Position numbers and translations under genes: made by a program. Of a DNA stretch of 64,000 bases, positions 34,201 to 47,077 are shown piece after piece. Within the stretch, counting starts at the first letter, position 1; each line of letters starts with the position of its first letter. The notes under the pieces were generated by a model that was given only the letters and a program-made list of their open reading frames with translations, had not been told where the DNA came from and did no database searches. Source of the stretch: Takashimella koratensis (Eukaryota > Basidiomycota > Tremellomycetes > Trichosporonales > Tetragoniomycetaceae); NCBI GenBank assembly GCA_003116875.1, contig BCKT01000002.1, positions 1,488,001 through 1,552,000 on the forward strand, read 5' to 3'.

Positions 34201-37200
34201 ATCTGTGAGTCGGTTGTCGGCGAGGAAGATGTATTTACACGAGTGACCGGCAGGAGGGACCATACGGTTACGGTCTGTCGAGTTGGACATGGTTGAGACG
34301 GTCGACATCTTGCGACCAGGGTCGGCAGCTTGAGCCTGGGCCATCTGCTCGACCCACGCCGCCGGAGGGTCCGCGAGCGTCTCGAGCAAGTTTGACGAGG
34401 CATTGAACGTCTCTAGCGCAGGGCACATCCACATATCCGAGGGGATCTCCTTGAGGTTGTTATTGTGCAAGTTGATCAATCGGAGCTTGGTCAATTGCCC
34501 AAATCCTTGCGGGATGAGGTTGATCATGTTATCTGTTGCCGAGAAGGTCTCGAGATTTTGCAAGTATCCGAAAGTGGAAGGGAGGCGGGTGAACTGGTTA
34601 AAGTTGAGGTTGAGGTGAATGAGGTTGACCAGTTCGGCGAGAGCACCGTCTGCGAGGGTCGAGAGTTTACCGTGTGACAGGTCTAGCGAGGTGAGCGAGT
34701 ACGCCTGGGTCATTCCGGGGAACGAAGCGAGTGTGAATCGGGTAATCGAGTTGTGCGGGACACTGAAGTCGCGGACTTTGGCACCCAGCTGCGCGTCGAG
34801 GGTGACTAGATCGTTACTGTCCGCTCGCAGGGTCGCGAGGTTTGGCAAAGCATAGACTGATGTCAGGTCTGTCAACTTGTTTCGGCGGACATCGAGGACG
34901 CGCAAGTTCTCGAGGGTGCTGAACGACTTGGGGAACGAGGTGAGCTCGTTACCGACCACTGAGAGACGTTCGAGCGATTTCAAGTTGGACATCTCGGATG
35001 GCAACTCGGCGATTTGATTGAAACTCGCATCCAAGTCGACCAGGTTACTCATCTCACATACGACCGTCGGGAAAGTTTCGAAATTGTTGTTGGAGATGTT
35101 AAGGTACTTGAGCGATTTCATCATTGCGAAATAAGTCGGGATCGAAGTGAGTTTGTTGTTCTGCACTTTGAGCGAGAGGAGGGATGCGATTTCGTTGAGT
35201 TGAACAGACTCGAGATCGGCGATACGGTTACAAGATAGATCAAGTCGGGCGAGGGTCGTGCTTGCTCTGATCGAAGCGGGAACTCGTTTAAGCGCCATGT
35301 TGGACATTTTCAATTCCTTCAAACTCGAGCAAGCTTGGATGAAATCAAGCGGCAAGTCGGTCATGGGGTTTCTCGAGACGTTGAGGATGATGATATTGTG
35401 CGCGTGCAAGTGGAGGAAGATTGGAATAACTTGAAGATCTCGACCGGCGATATCGATAAACTCGAACGACTCGTACGAGCTCTCCTCGTCTGGATTCATC
35501 ACGGGGAGCACGGGAGTCTGGTAGATGAATTTGCAGAGGAGACTCAAGTCCTCTTTGCCGACTTCCTCGATATGCTCGGCATCGGTGTACCCTGCCTGCG
35601 CAAGTCGACGAGCCTGAATCCCCAACGGTTTCTCAGATGGTAACAGCTGTCGATCTTGACCTCGCTCACGGACGTACAGCCTCATACTCGTCGACACTTT
35701 CTTGCCGTCCGCACCGCCAGCGAGGGTATTGATGATCTCCGCGGTGGTGGTGAGGAGCGGGAACGCCATGACGCTGTATGATCCGTCGGCACGGTAGATT
35801 CGCGTAAAGTGGTTGACAGAGACCATGTGCGTGCTGCCAGAGGTACCTGGACGACCGCCAGTGCCTGGCCGGTTCGCGGTCGAGGGACGACCAGCGACTT
35901 TGCTCTTCTTGCCGCCGGCTGTAGTCGGTCGAGCGCCGGCCTTTTTCGCAAGCGACTTGGCCCCGAACGGAGGCGGCTTGGACCCATCGCCACTTGTCCC
36001 ACCCAAACGCTGACCCGAGCTCACCGTCGCAGGCGGAGCAAGTCCAGCGGCTCCAGCCGCCGCCCCATCCTTCGCCACCGCTGCACCCGGAGCCGTCGCG
36101 CTGCCGTCAGCCGCACTAGGTGTCCCCGCAGCCGCTGCGGGAGTCGCTGATCCGGGAGTCGCGTCATCTGCCCACTCTTCGTCGTCACTTCCAGACGACG
36201 ACGATGTCGTGTTCTCTCCGTCCTCGGCGTCGGCTTCGACGCCCCAGGACTCTGGAGCCGCCCAAGCCGCAGCTGCCGCTGCCGCTGCGGCCGCAGAGAT
36301 TGCCGGCGCTGGGTGCCCCGCTGAAGACGCAGTGGTCGGGCGCTGCGTTGCCGAGGGGTCGTCGGAGAAGGATCCCTGGCTCGGCGGGACGGGAGTGAGC
36401 GATGCGGGTCGAGAAGGGGAGACGGCGCGACCTGAAGCCCGTGTAGTCTGCGCTGCCGACGTCCCGAAGGGGTCGTGGAACAGTGTGGGCTGGTTGCTCG
36501 TTGGCGATTGGGCCCAGGAGGGTGCGAGGGGCTGGAGTGGGCCTGATGCCTCGCTTGACGCCTCCGAGTCGAGGGACCCGGTCTTGACGTTGCGCAGCTG
36601 CGACGGGCGCCTGGGCTGCGTCGATGGTGGGAGGTTATGTTTCGGTGACACGCTGTGCGGGGAAGGTGGGTTGTAGGGCTTCAGTTGTTCACCGAGACTC
36701 GAGCCGAGTCCTCCCGTGGACGGCGCGGAGGGCGTCGGTGTCGACCCGCTACTTCCTGGCGTCTGGAACGGGTCAGGTCGACCACTGAACGCGCCCGACT
36801 CCCGCTGCGCAGGCGCGACCACCGATCGGCCCGGAGACTTGCTAACTGGCCCGCCTCCCGAACTCGATCCAGCAGATCCAATCGATCCTTTCTCCGAGAT
36901 GGTCGTCGCAAAGCTGCTCGTATTGTGCAAGGCATCCGAGAGGCTGAAATTAGTCACGTCGGAGGCGGTGGTCGCTCCTGACTGGCCGGGCTGGAGGACC
37001 TCTGGCGGAGCGCCGTTGGTCGGCGTGCCATTGGTCGCTCCTGGTCCTGCAGCGGGCGGTGGTTGAGCCGGCGCGAGAGCAAAGGTCGGGTCGACAATTC
37101 CTTCCATGTCGTCGAGGTTCATATCGAGCTGGAACTCTTGTTCGCCAATCTCGTGCAGAGGCGAGATCCCACCTCGGTCCGAAGCGTGGCTACCGCTGCG

Positions 37201-38948
37201 ACCACTGCCGGTGCCCCAATCAGCCGAGGTGACTTTGTTCAAAGACGACTGTGAGGTCGAGGTCGACAACCGCGAGCTCGCCGAGTCGGACGCTGACCCG
37301 CGGTGCACCATGGGCGTGAAGTCTCCAGGTCCTGTGGTCACGAGAGGAGCCAGAAATCAGCACGTACTCCACCAACACGCTCATTCCTCAAAACCTTCCC
37401 GTACTCACCCTGTGACATGCTCTGCCCCGTCTTGCGCTTAAGCAGACTCCCCAAGAACCCTCCCTTCTTCTTATCCCCTCCCATACTTCCCGCGCCATGC
37501 GAACTCGCTACCGAAGCTGTCGATCCAAACCTCGACACTCTGGTATTCGCTACGCTCCCGTGCCTACTGGGTGCGAGGCTGCTTCCTGCGCTGCCGGGCG
37601 GGAGGTCGATGAACGATCCTGATGGCGAGGTCCCGCGTTTCCCGGACCTCGTGGTCGCTCCGCCAAGACTCGTGTTGCTGCTTCCTGGCATGCTGGATAC
37701 ACCGCCGGGACCGAAGGGACCAAAGGGGCCAGCAAAGTTGATTGTCTGCATACTATCCTGTGATCCGTTTCGGGACCGCCCTTCACGTCCTCCGCTAGCC
37801 GGGGTCAGCGCCGATAACCCATGCGGGGCGACGGCAGGGTCGGAGCCTGATCGAGACCCGTCTCGCGAACTCGCGAGGTGTTTCGGCGACGTCAAGGGTG
37901 ACAAAGGGTTCTCACCTCCCACCGCACCGGACCCAGCACCCGATCCCGACGCACCGACGTTTGCAGCGAAAGTGGCCGCGTGTGGGTCCATCGTCCCGTG
38001 TCGCCGGATCTTCGGGAGGTGCGGGACAGAGGAGAAGTGGTTGAGCTGCAGCGACTGTTTCCTCTGCTGAGCGCGGGCCACTTGTTCCGGGGTAACCTTG
38101 TTAGGGACTGGCGAGACCGGTCCATCGTCCATTAGCCACGGAGCGATGTTCGTCCCCGCCGGCTGAGCACCGGGGTCGCCTCCAGCTGCTCCGCTTCCAC
38201 TAGCACCAGCCGCCGACCGATCAAGGATGTCGTCCATATCCATCGTGGACATATCTTCCACTCCGAAACCCAGAGTCGCGTCGTCCCCTCCGCCGGCAAA
38301 CGCGCCGATGATCACGCCCGGGTACATGTTGGATGTCTCCTTGGCCTTGGACGGGTGAGGGAGCATGAAAGGTGGTTCTTCGCCGAGCCGCTTAGCGAGC
38401 GGGGACACTCGGGGCCCGCTTCCGCTTCCGCCGCCGCTGCTGTTAGGCCGTCGCTCGGGGGTCGTCAGTCGGTTCCCACCGCTCGTGTTCTTCTGTCGGA
38501 GGTTGGCGCGCCGGGGTGACCGGGGACTCGTAGGTCCGCCTGTAGCACTTGGCTTGCCCGTGGACCCGATCGACGCGCTGCTCCGCCTTCTCCTCGTCTG
38601 CCGAGCTCCCGATCGACCATTCTGCCCACGCCCACCGCTCCCGCCCGCCCCGTCCACATCATCGTCGTCCTCATCGTCGTACTCGATCACAGCTCCGCCC
38701 TCGGGGTCGTACAAGTCGCTGAAATCGTCCTCCTCGACGTCAAGCCCCTCGAGGGACTCGCCGCCGTCATCCGTCGCGGGAGAGGAGTACATACCCCCCG
38801 CGGCGCCGGTTTGAAGGGGAGGGAGGGGTGGGTGGGAAGAAGTTGCGGGCGGCGCCATGATAGATGAGGACGCACGCGGGGAGAGAGAGACCTGGCGCTG
38901 GGATCGTTGCTGAGAGGGATGCGAGGACGGTCCGAGTCGTGAGGACAT
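31031..38948 (-). CDS. CAC1: Adenylyl cyclase, fungal Ras/G-alpha-regulated type
   Basis: Makes cAMP from ATP at the inner face of the membrane; central to nutrient and morphogenetic signalling. Five exons encode about 2,500 residues. Exon 1 (38948 to about 37,409) is disordered. Exon 2 has a short motif typical of the G-alpha-binding segment (LDMNLDDMEGIVDP), a Ras-association domain (HFTRIYRADGSYSVMAFPLL) and a long leucine-rich-repeat array (LDVRRNKLTDL, LDLSHGKLSTL). Exon 3 holds a PP2C-like domain (FGMFGRAAPAVP) and the class III cyclase domain: AIVFTDIVNSTALWE and TEGDSFMVSFPS contain the metal-binding region, with MGVHWGSPECERDP and YYGPMVNRSARI after it. The last exons form the C-terminal segment that in yeast Cyr1 binds CAP/Srv2. 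The final intron contains a long G tract. Symbol follows Cryptococcus usage (CYR1 in Saccharomyces). Confidence 0.94.
31208..31263. repeat. Poly-C/poly-G tract inside the last intron of the cyclase gene
   Basis: Thirty-three Cs, one G, then twenty-two Cs on the plus strand, so the cyclase pre-mRNA would carry runs of 22 and 33 Gs. The tract lies between a GTGAGT donor near 31,297 and a TTTAG acceptor near 31,152. Homopolymers this long are prone to slippage and to sequencing error, so the exact length is uncertain. Confidence 0.9.
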
Positions 38949-41537
38949 GGCGAGGGCGGGTAAGTGAGAGGGATGGGTAAGGAAGGGTGGGTAGGTACAC
39001 CTCTGTCCGCGTCTCTCGCGGGATGAGGAGTCGCCGGCTAGGTGTGGTAGCTAGCGGCGGGTGGGGTGGGGTTGTGTGTAGGGTGAAATGAGTCTGGAGT
39101 CGTCGGTCGGGCGGAAAGAACGCGTCCAGAATGTTTTGTTTCCGAACACCGATGGATGTCGGGTTGTTTTTGGTTGCGAAAGCTGTCAGCGGGCGGAGGT
39201 CAGCACCGAGCTGAGATATGTGGGGTACAATGCTGGCTGTACAGCGGGGGGGTTGGGTGAGGGACCGCAAGTTGGGTTGGGGTTGGGGTGAGGTTTGGGT
39301 GTGAGGTGTGGGAGAATGACGAGATGAGGGGGAAATAAGTTTGGTCGGCGATCACCCACGATCGACCAGGTGGGGGCTTGGGACGAGCAGAGAGAGAGAG
39401 TTCAAGCTGCGTCGGGACGTACAGTTGGGGTGAGAACAGAGATTTGCAAGGGATGATCCCGGCTCTTTTGTCCTTGCGGGGGGGTATGACAATGGTCGCA
39501 GGTGAGAGTAGCTGTGGTTGTTGCGCCTATTTGCTCGCTGGCCGGTTGGATCTGCCTTTATTCCTCACTCGCTGCTCTCCGCCCGTGTGAGTCTGACCGC
39601 TCGCCTCTCCCTTTGTGCCTGTGTGTGAACGAGGGTCAGCTATCCCAGTTGAAGAGGGGGTCGGGGTAGGCGCTGACGTTGGGGTCGTCGTCGATGCCAG
39701 CAATGTTGTCGATGTGAGTGGTGGTGAGGATGGTTGTTGGTGGTGGTGAGAAGAGATGGCCCTTTGCTCCACCCGTGTTGTGTGTGCTTGCTGTTGCTTG
39801 CACTTGCTCTTCTCTTCAGCCTCTTTACCGGGATCGGAAACTGTCGCTCATGATTACGTTACCTCCGTTTCCTAATCAACACCATTACAAATACCCATTA
39901 CAACCCTTCCAATCCTATTACAAAGTACCCACTACCACTGCCCACTGGGACGGCCCGATCCCCACCTGTGCCGTGTGCATCATCCCCCCTCTCTCTTTCT
40001 CGTCTATACCAACCCCGGCCTCGTCTCAATTCATCCCACTCTACTGGATTGCTGCCCTGCCCTCCATGGTGGTACATTCCCTCCGTCTGCCCGCCAGTAC
40101 TTGTATCCTCTTTTTTTACGTATTCAATTGGCTGAGAATTCAGACCTTGACACCACAATTGACTCTCGGTCGGTGTGTCTCTCCATCCTCGCTAGGGTCG
40201 GTTCCAAGGCTCTTTGTCCCCACTCTCCCTTTGCAACTGGTTGGAACTGCACCACTGATCCCAACGCGGGATCAGTTTCTTCTTGACTCGTCGGACCGAG
40301 GTGATCTCCATGCCACAACCAGGAGCCAGGCCTTGCAGGCTGACCTTTTTACAAGGCAAGTGCCCTGGACGCCTCGTGAAAAAAGATCAACAACAGGGTC
40401 GAGTAGTAATCCCCGCCAGACTGTCTCTGCCTCGGTCGCCCCGTACCTGGCCCTGGGCGAGGTGGCTTGCCAGCCAGTTTTTTCCACCCACTCTGCTTTC
40501 TCTGGCTCAATCCAGCCCTCGAGCGTGGAGCGCAGATCATGCTCGTAGAACATTCCCCTCATCCTTTTCCCTAACATATCGCCCAGCATGCACCTGTGCC
40601 GGCCACTCACCGCGATGTGATTGGTACGGCCCAGGTGACGGCCGAAGCACTTGATGACAGGCACGGAAGATTGGCGTTGACCAGACCCCATTGACAGACG
40701 GGATCATGTCGAGTTGAGTCTGGTTGAGAAGAGAGCGTAGGAAAAAGTCGTGGAGTCGTGTTGTTCCAGCCAACGGTGGGCGCCCCGGCACTGCTGCGCT
40801 TTTGGCCTGGACAAGGCAAGAACGCCGTGCTTGTCGGCGTATGAACACTCTGGAACGTTCACCTCTATCATAAAGGATAGGCCAGTACCTGAGATTCCAG
40901 GGCTCGTGAAGGGACGTGAAGGGGACGAGAACTGCATGAGGGACGTTGACGTCGTGCAGTCTATACGGAAGCCGACAGCAGCTACCACCAGCTGATAGTT
41001 GCTAGTTGCTAGTTGCTAGTTGCTAGTTGCTGTACTACTTCTTCAGACTGCTCAACGCCAGACGTATGGACTTGAATTGGAATGGGGTGAAACATGTGAC
41101 GTATATATCTACACGAGACTGTGCGGTAATCTACAATGAAAAGCTTGACGATCTGGATGATCTGGTTGTGCGGGGTAAAATACGAAGTGCAGGGTCCGTG
41201 ACTGCATGACCAGAAAAGTGAAGGGAAGGGAGACAACATGAAACGAAATTGGATTGGGATATGAGTCGAAAAGCCAGAGTGCACGCGACGAGACCAGGGT
41301 ACAGATGAGCATGGAGGATGATGGGCCCAGGGATATCGAGATGATTTGAAGCAGACGATCGATACAGACGCTTAGCGATGATATCGTCGATGAGGATGAC
41401 GAACGGAAGGCGCACCAGGCGGAATGAACAATGAATAACGTTGGCGAGGCTGGGAGGAGGCGGATCTGGATGTGCAGCTTGAGGTTCGATGGGTACAGCA
41501 GCACCCAGGCTACGACCTACTGATTCCTTGCCCGCGC
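38949..41537. promoter_or_regulatory. Long upstream region of adenylyl cyclase, no supported gene
   Basis: The largest gap in the window, about 2.6 kb between the cyclase start and the Cdh1 stop. A 276-codon plus-strand frame (39,718-40,548) overlaps a 139-codon minus-strand frame, and neither resembles a protein family nor shows exon structure. The likely content is the cyclase promoter and a long 5' leader, plus the Cdh1 3' region. A heptamer repeat lies at 40,997. A missed lineage-specific gene or a non-coding RNA cannot be excluded. Confidence 0.5.
40997..41031. repeat. Heptanucleotide tandem repeat, AGTTGCT x5
   Basis: Five perfect consecutive copies of AGTTGCT in non-coding DNA, related to the GTTGCCT x4 repeat near 3,706. 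Confidence 0.92.
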
Positions 41538-43982
41538 TCACCGGAGCATACTGAACGGATTAAGTCCCGCTCCATCGGTCAAGCGCATCCCATCATCCCC
41601 ACCTGCGCCTACATACCCAACCACTCCCGTCCCTCCGCCGGCCACACCTCCTGCCCCATCCTCTTTCCGACCACGCTGGAACGCGTTCCAGAACCTGAGA
41701 GTCTCATCGCCTGCGCCCGTGACGATCGTCTGCCCATCGGGGCTCATGGCGAGGTAAAGAACACGATAAGTGTGGCCCGTGAGAGTAGCGATCTGAGTCA
41801 TGGAGGGGTATCGCCAGATGTGGATCTGGTTCTGCACGGGCCCGCCAGAGTAACCGTGTGTCGAGACGAGCTCGTTTGAGTTTCGAGACCACATGAGGTT
41901 ACAGACCTATAAAGGTGGGTTGTAAGCTGATGGTGGATGTTCCTTAGATCCTCGCTTGCCGTGAAGCACCTTGACTCACCTGCGATCCCGTGTCCCATTC
42001 ACTGACGAGCCCACCTGTCAAGCTATTCCAGAACCTAATCTTCCTATCCGCCGTTCCACCTCCACTCGCCAACACGCCTCTCTGATGCGGACTCCACGCA
42101 ATAGCTTTGACCGCTGCCCTGTGTTCTCCAAATCTCCAAGTCGGCCTGGAATCCGTCCCTCCCCAGACGTAGAGCTTATTATCGTTCCCTCCACTCGCGA
42201 GCTGGTTCGTGTCGAGGTTCCATTTGAGCCCGCAAACTTCTTGTTTGTGCACGCCAGAGAGGCAGCGGAAGTAAGGGTCTTTGACACGCGTGTCGCGGTG
42301 GAGGATGGTCCTGTCCCGAGAACCAGAAGAGAGGATGTGGTTGTTCCATGCGAGGGAACCGACGCGTCCAGAGTGGCCAGAGAGAGTTCGGATACGCTTG
42401 CAGTACTCTGCATCCCAGATCTCCACCGAGCCTCGATTGGTACCAATCGCAAGGTGACTCCCCTGTCGTTCGTTAGCCAAGAATCTCAACCTTAATAACA
42501 TCCCACACTCACTTTGTTGGTCCACTCGAGACCGGTGATCACGTCGCTCGAGTCCTCTCCATGCTCGTCGGTCGCCATGTCGCACAGCTTGGTAACGCGG
42601 CTGGTCTGCGCGCTCCAGAGGTAGACACACGTATTGAGCCCAACGCCCAGCACGTTTGACGCCGACCACGACACGAGGTTGAGGTAAAAGTCGTCCTACT
42701 TAGTGTCAGCCAACCTCCCTTCCACTCATCAAACACTTGTCCCCCTCAGCTCTACTCACGGCAAGCTCGGGCGCGTCGAGAACCTTGAACGGTGTACGCG
42801 AGATCTGTCGAACACTTTTTCGCGGACTGAGCAACACTCTCTGACTCTCCTTCCCCACCGGGCTCCGACTATAACTCTCGTGACCCATATCATCCAGTCC
42901 TCCTCCGTTCGTTAATTGTGCCATCCGCACAGCACCGGGTGACGAAAAGTTTAACATTCTCTTCTTGCTGGGTGTTGAAGGGGATCCCATCCCACCGTTT
43001 GGAGGTGGGGAGAATGCGGATTTACGACCGGATCCAGGAGGCGTGGTGCGAGTCGTCCCCGAAGTGATAGCGAGCTGTGACTGGTGTGCTCGGTGGTGTG
43101 CGGAACTCGGACCGGCACCCGGGGCCCGCCCGTGCGCTGAGGTTGGCGTGGAAGGCGCGTGCATCGGAAGAGGAGGGAGTGTGGATGCAGGGGACAGCTC
43201 TCGATCACCTCGATCGCCTGAACCGCCAGCACCGGACACACCGGGCGGAGGGTGGTGGTGCATCGGTGTCGTGCCTGCGCTCGAGATGGGGTAGGTCTGA
43301 CTTTGAGATGGAAGATTGACGGCGTGGGAAGGGTTGAAGGTCATCGGCTGTCGAAGCGAGTGACGGGATGGAGACGGTTGGGGTCGGGGCGGGCGGGACG
43401 GCGATCCAGAGCGAGATGGGGATTGGGAGAAGAGCTCGTTCTTGAGCAAGTGGTTGAAGGTTGCGTTGACTTCGTCTGCGATGGAGGATGGTCAGAAATG
43501 CAATTCTGAAACAGTGAGGTGAGAAGAACCCACCTCGTCGAGCTTCACCGTCGGTACCTTGCCCATGACTGCTCTTCCGCCTCTGCTTCGACTTGGACGG
43601 ACCCTCGCCAATGTTTCCGTTCGCGTCGGGAAACAGCTGGTACGCAGCGTGCATATCTGATCCATCTCGAGTAGGGATAAACCTGTCGTCGAGGTAGACA
43701 TTCAGACATCCCAGATCCGTCAGCATTGTCACTCTATTCCACCTTCCTTGCTTCTCAAACATTCGCAAGGTGGACTCACCGATCTCCATAGTCTCGGACA
43801 GGCGCCTTGCCCTTTCCCGAAGGCACTGGGCTCATCCCTCGCGGGCTCCCTATCCGACCTCCATCGAGCATCTCACTGAAGACGTCTCTCGACCCCGTGC
43901 GCGACGCGGACCGCGGTGAGCCAGGAGGAGTGGAGACGGAGGATCGTATCCGCCGCGAGAACTCGGTGTCGTAGATGGACAT
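41538..43982 (-). CDS. Cdh1/FZR1-type activator of the anaphase-promoting complex
   Basis: WD40 co-activator that recruits substrates to the APC/C in late mitosis and G1. The start at 43982 gives a Ser/Arg-rich head with many SP/TP sites, then the C-box region [20 protein letters not shown], which contacts the APC/C. A disordered linker with many SP and TP phosphorylation-type sites leads to [20 protein letters not shown], diagnostic of Cdh1 rather than Cdc20. Seven WD repeats follow ([58 protein letters not shown]). The C-terminus is LNPFSMLR, where the family normally ends in Ile-Arg for TPR binding; Leu-Arg is a conservative variant. The stop lies in a CGGTGAGC string that could also act as a donor. 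Six or seven short introns. Confidence 0.93.
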
Positions 43983-44732
43983 GGTGAAGGGGTGGTGAGG
44001 GAGAGCAAGGAAGAGGGACGAGAAAAGATGGACGGGAGGATGGAAGATGGGTTAAGGATGAGGATAGACTCTGACCAGTCGATACGCGTCGAGGGCCCCT
44101 TGGCACGCAGCAATCCGCCTCTCCTATGTCACTGATCGGCGGACAATGGGTGGATACGAAGAACAATCGTTCTCGTACACCGCGATGGTCGTCGACAAGG
44201 GGGGAGCGGGGCGTGAATGATTTCTTTTCTCCCCTTGGAGCGAGGTGGCAATGGCGTGGTGTTTTGGATTTGAGATTTTGTGTTTTTTTGTTTACGGTTG
44301 CGGTTACCGTAATCGGGTAGTGATGGGCTCGGACAAGGACGAGTGGGTGGACAGGGTGCGAAGGGAGGGGAGGAGTGGGAAAGGAGAGCGAGAAGTCGAG
44401 CGGTAAGTGTCGCTGAGGGACAGGGATCGAGGAATGGAATGGACAAGGATGAGTGAGGATGACAAGGTAGGAGAGAGGAGCAAGGTATATATATGTATAT
44501 CCAAAACAACCCAGTGTGTGTGGGGTAAATGTGTGTGTGTGTGTGTGTGTCTCCAGTGGCAAGTCAACCAACCAGCGGAATCAAATTTACGACGAGCCTT
44601 AATCCCACCCAAGATAGATGCCACCCGGATCACATCACAGACTTTCAAGAACGCTACGATGGATGATCCATACTGATTGGACCCATACGATGCCCGACAA
44701 CATGATACCTATCACCTCCTTCACGACCGTCA
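43983..44732. promoter_or_regulatory. Cdh1 upstream region and ALY/Yra1 3' region
   Basis: No supported gene. It contains a GT dinucleotide microsatellite (44,530-44,551) and an AT-rich TATATATATGTATATC stretch near 44,485 that may be core promoter for Cdh1. Long frames on the minus strand are Ser/Pro/His low-complexity from the repeats. Confidence 0.5.
44530..44551. repeat. TG dinucleotide microsatellite
   Basis: Eleven TG units in the presumed Cdh1 promoter or leader. Confidence 0.9.
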
Positions 44733-46393
44733 CTACATAGCCACGTCGCCAGCAGCCTACCAACGTCCCAGTCAGCATCAGGAAACAGTCATCCTTTGAT
44801 CAAGTCGGGTGGAGAGAGAAACCAACCCAAAACACTCACATCGGTCTTCATGAACCCGTCGAGCTCCTTGTCCAGGTCGTCTTGCGTCGCGGGGCCACGT
44901 CGAGGCTTAGACGGCCCGCTCCCACCGCCACGACCGCCACGTGCGGGTCTATTCGGAGAGGAGAAGACCAGTCAGCCAATGAACCAGAGCTTCTCCAAGA
45001 TGGATGAAGGAGCAGTTTTTTTTACATGACTCACCGGTCGCGACCACGGCGGCTCCCACCGTCATTGGCACGGCCACCACCGTTGTTACCTGCTGGAGCA
45101 CTCTTCTCACCACCAAGTCGAGCCAGGAGCGATTGGCCACTGTGCTGTCGCTGGGCCGGGGCGGGTCGAGGCACGTTCTTAGGCGGGAGGAGCTTGATCG
45201 AGATGGTCTCGCCTAGAATCCAGGTCAACTCAACTCGATGACAAGGGAACTGGGGTAGTGCAGCTCAAGGACCGGTACGCACCTTTGGTCTTTGCGCCGT
45301 CAAACTTGTTGATAGCAATCTTGGCCTGTTGAGCGGTCGCAAATTCAATAGTCGCTACACCAGTTGATCGGCCAGATCGGTCGTACTGAACTGAAGGAAT
45401 ATCAGCTTGAGATCTCACTCCAGCCAGGAAGAGAAGCAGTTAGACGGAGCACTTACAGGGAGTGTCAGAACGGTGAAGGGATGAAATCAATGAGCGGTGC
45501 TTTTTGTCCGAAAATCATCAGGTGCAGGGATCTCTCGCCCTCGGGCCGCTATCTGGACGTCGACGCGTGCCAATGCTGCTCGAAGACGAGACCTCTGACC
45601 AAGCTAGAATTGTACCCTTCGGCACTACAAGAACAAGTCCGAGCACATTTCTTCCCAGCTTCCAGCGATGCTCGTCTCACTGGGTTCTTGGGGACAGATA
45701 GGTTGTTGAAGATGGTAGGTTCTAGACGCTTACAACGATAGTGGGGCCTTGGACAAGTGTGCCAGCTTGCTCAAAGATACTCTGCGGCGGCGGAGAGATG
45801 ATCAGCGCCTTGTTCTACTCGCTTCCTCCATCCTCCATCCTCCATCCAATTCTAGACCAAACCTAGGTCCTAACTCTCTGCCAGAACTTGATTGGCCTGA
45901 CCCTGAGCACCCACCTTGAGCTCGGCCGGGGTGACCTCGTAGTGGAGTCCAGAAACCTCGATGCGGGGTGAAACACCAGTGAAAGTGTTGGCGGCCGCGT
46001 TGGCAAACCTGTCAAATGATCCAGCGCCACCACCGCGCCCACCTCGTCCGCCCTGTCCGCCGCCGCGCCGGTTGTCGCCCTGGTACGCGTCGTGCACCCA
46101 CTTGTCCTCTGTCGAGCGCGGGGGCGGGCGCTGAAGTGGGTTTCGAGGTGGAGGTGAGAGCCAGTGATATAATGTCAGTCTCATGTACAGACCGAGGAAG
46201 GATCAAGATGGATGGATCGAAATCATCGCCAGGTGTCGAATGGTTTGAGCTGGGAGAAAGACGGCACGACGCTTACAGCATAGGGAGTCGGGGCGGCGCG
46301 GTCACGGCTCACGCGAGGCTCGCGGGGCTTGCGCTGGTCAGTTGGCTTGCGTTTGGACGCGATGAGGTCGTCAAGAGATCTATCGACGTCCAT
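44733..46393 (-). CDS. YRA1: ALY/REF-type mRNA export adaptor (Yra1 homologue)
   Basis: TREX component that loads the export receptor onto spliced mRNA and binds the helicase Sub2/UAP56. The start at 46393 gives MDVDRSLDDLIASKRK, the N-terminal UAP56-binding motif. Exon 2 has an RGG-type region and opens the RRM (IEVSGLHYEVTPAELK). Exon 3 is SIFEQAGTLVQGPTIV. A long intron of about 340 nt follows, then YDRSGRSTGVATIEFATAQQ and GETISIKLLPPKNVP, a second Arg/Gly-rich stretch, and the C-terminal motif DLDKELDGFMKTD. After a last intron the protein ends DAAGDVAM at 44733. About 240 residues, the usual size. The long central intron stands out among introns of 50-90 nt and recalls the autoregulatory intron of yeast YRA1. 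Confidence 0.92.
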
Positions 46394-47077
46394 GGTGAGC
46401 TGAGGATGGGGGTGAGGGTGAAGGGTGGGTGAAGATTGAAGGGGTTACGATCAATTGGGTTTGGAATGGAGGCCGCTGGACGACGGCGAGGACAGAATTA
46501 CTATATGGAGTGACATCGGTCCGTAGAGGAACGCTCGAAAGTAATCACCCTGGTCCCTCGTGGCGCGTGGGTGTGAAACGCGGACTGAGTAAACGCCGTG
46601 GGATCGGGCACAACTTGATGCTTCTCACAAGAGGCTTTGCCTTACCCAGCGAATTGATCATCCGATGGGCTGTGGTACGTCCAACGGCACATGTTGCCGG
46701 GGGTTCCTCTCGCTCGTCAACATTGTTTTTGTTCTCGTGTTTACCCATAAAAGCCTCCGGGATGAGGTCAGGCACAAAGTTGGCACGAAGGACCTTCCCA
46801 GTACAGAGGGGCAGCCGGGCATGCTTCAACTCTTCTGTTCCATCTGAAGTTCAAAAATGCGTCTCGCTGGGCTTGGCTTCTCCAAGCCACCGGGAAGACC
46901 TAGGTCAACGAGGGTCACGGGTCACGGCCCGACGGTGGTCCACAGTGTAAACAACGAGACGACGTCAACATACCAGACGGCGCTCTTCTTTTTTCCTGGT
47001 CGTTGTACATACACAAAACCCGCTGGTTCATCGTTAGATACATCACTAACTCATTCCCAATCGCCACATCCCCAAAT
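46394..47077. promoter_or_regulatory. Divergent intergenic region, YRA1 homologue and family B copy 1
   Basis: Promoters of both genes should lie here. No coding region is supported. ATCCGATGG near 46,660, about 415 nt upstream of the family B start, resembles the ATCCGACGG core repeated upstream of copies 3 and 4. Confidence 0.45.

Noticed and set aside
39718..40548. 276-codon plus-strand open frame upstream of adenylyl cyclase
   Set aside because: No domain, no introns although most real genes here have them, a proline/serine low-complexity start, and an overlapping minus-strand frame of similar quality.
44129..44571. Minus-strand frames with Thr-His repeats
   Set aside because: Produced by translating the GT microsatellite and C-rich promoter DNA, not by a gene.
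45364..45741. 125-codon plus-strand frame within the YRA1 homologue
   Set aside because: It lies antisense across the long intron and has no recognisable motif or start context.
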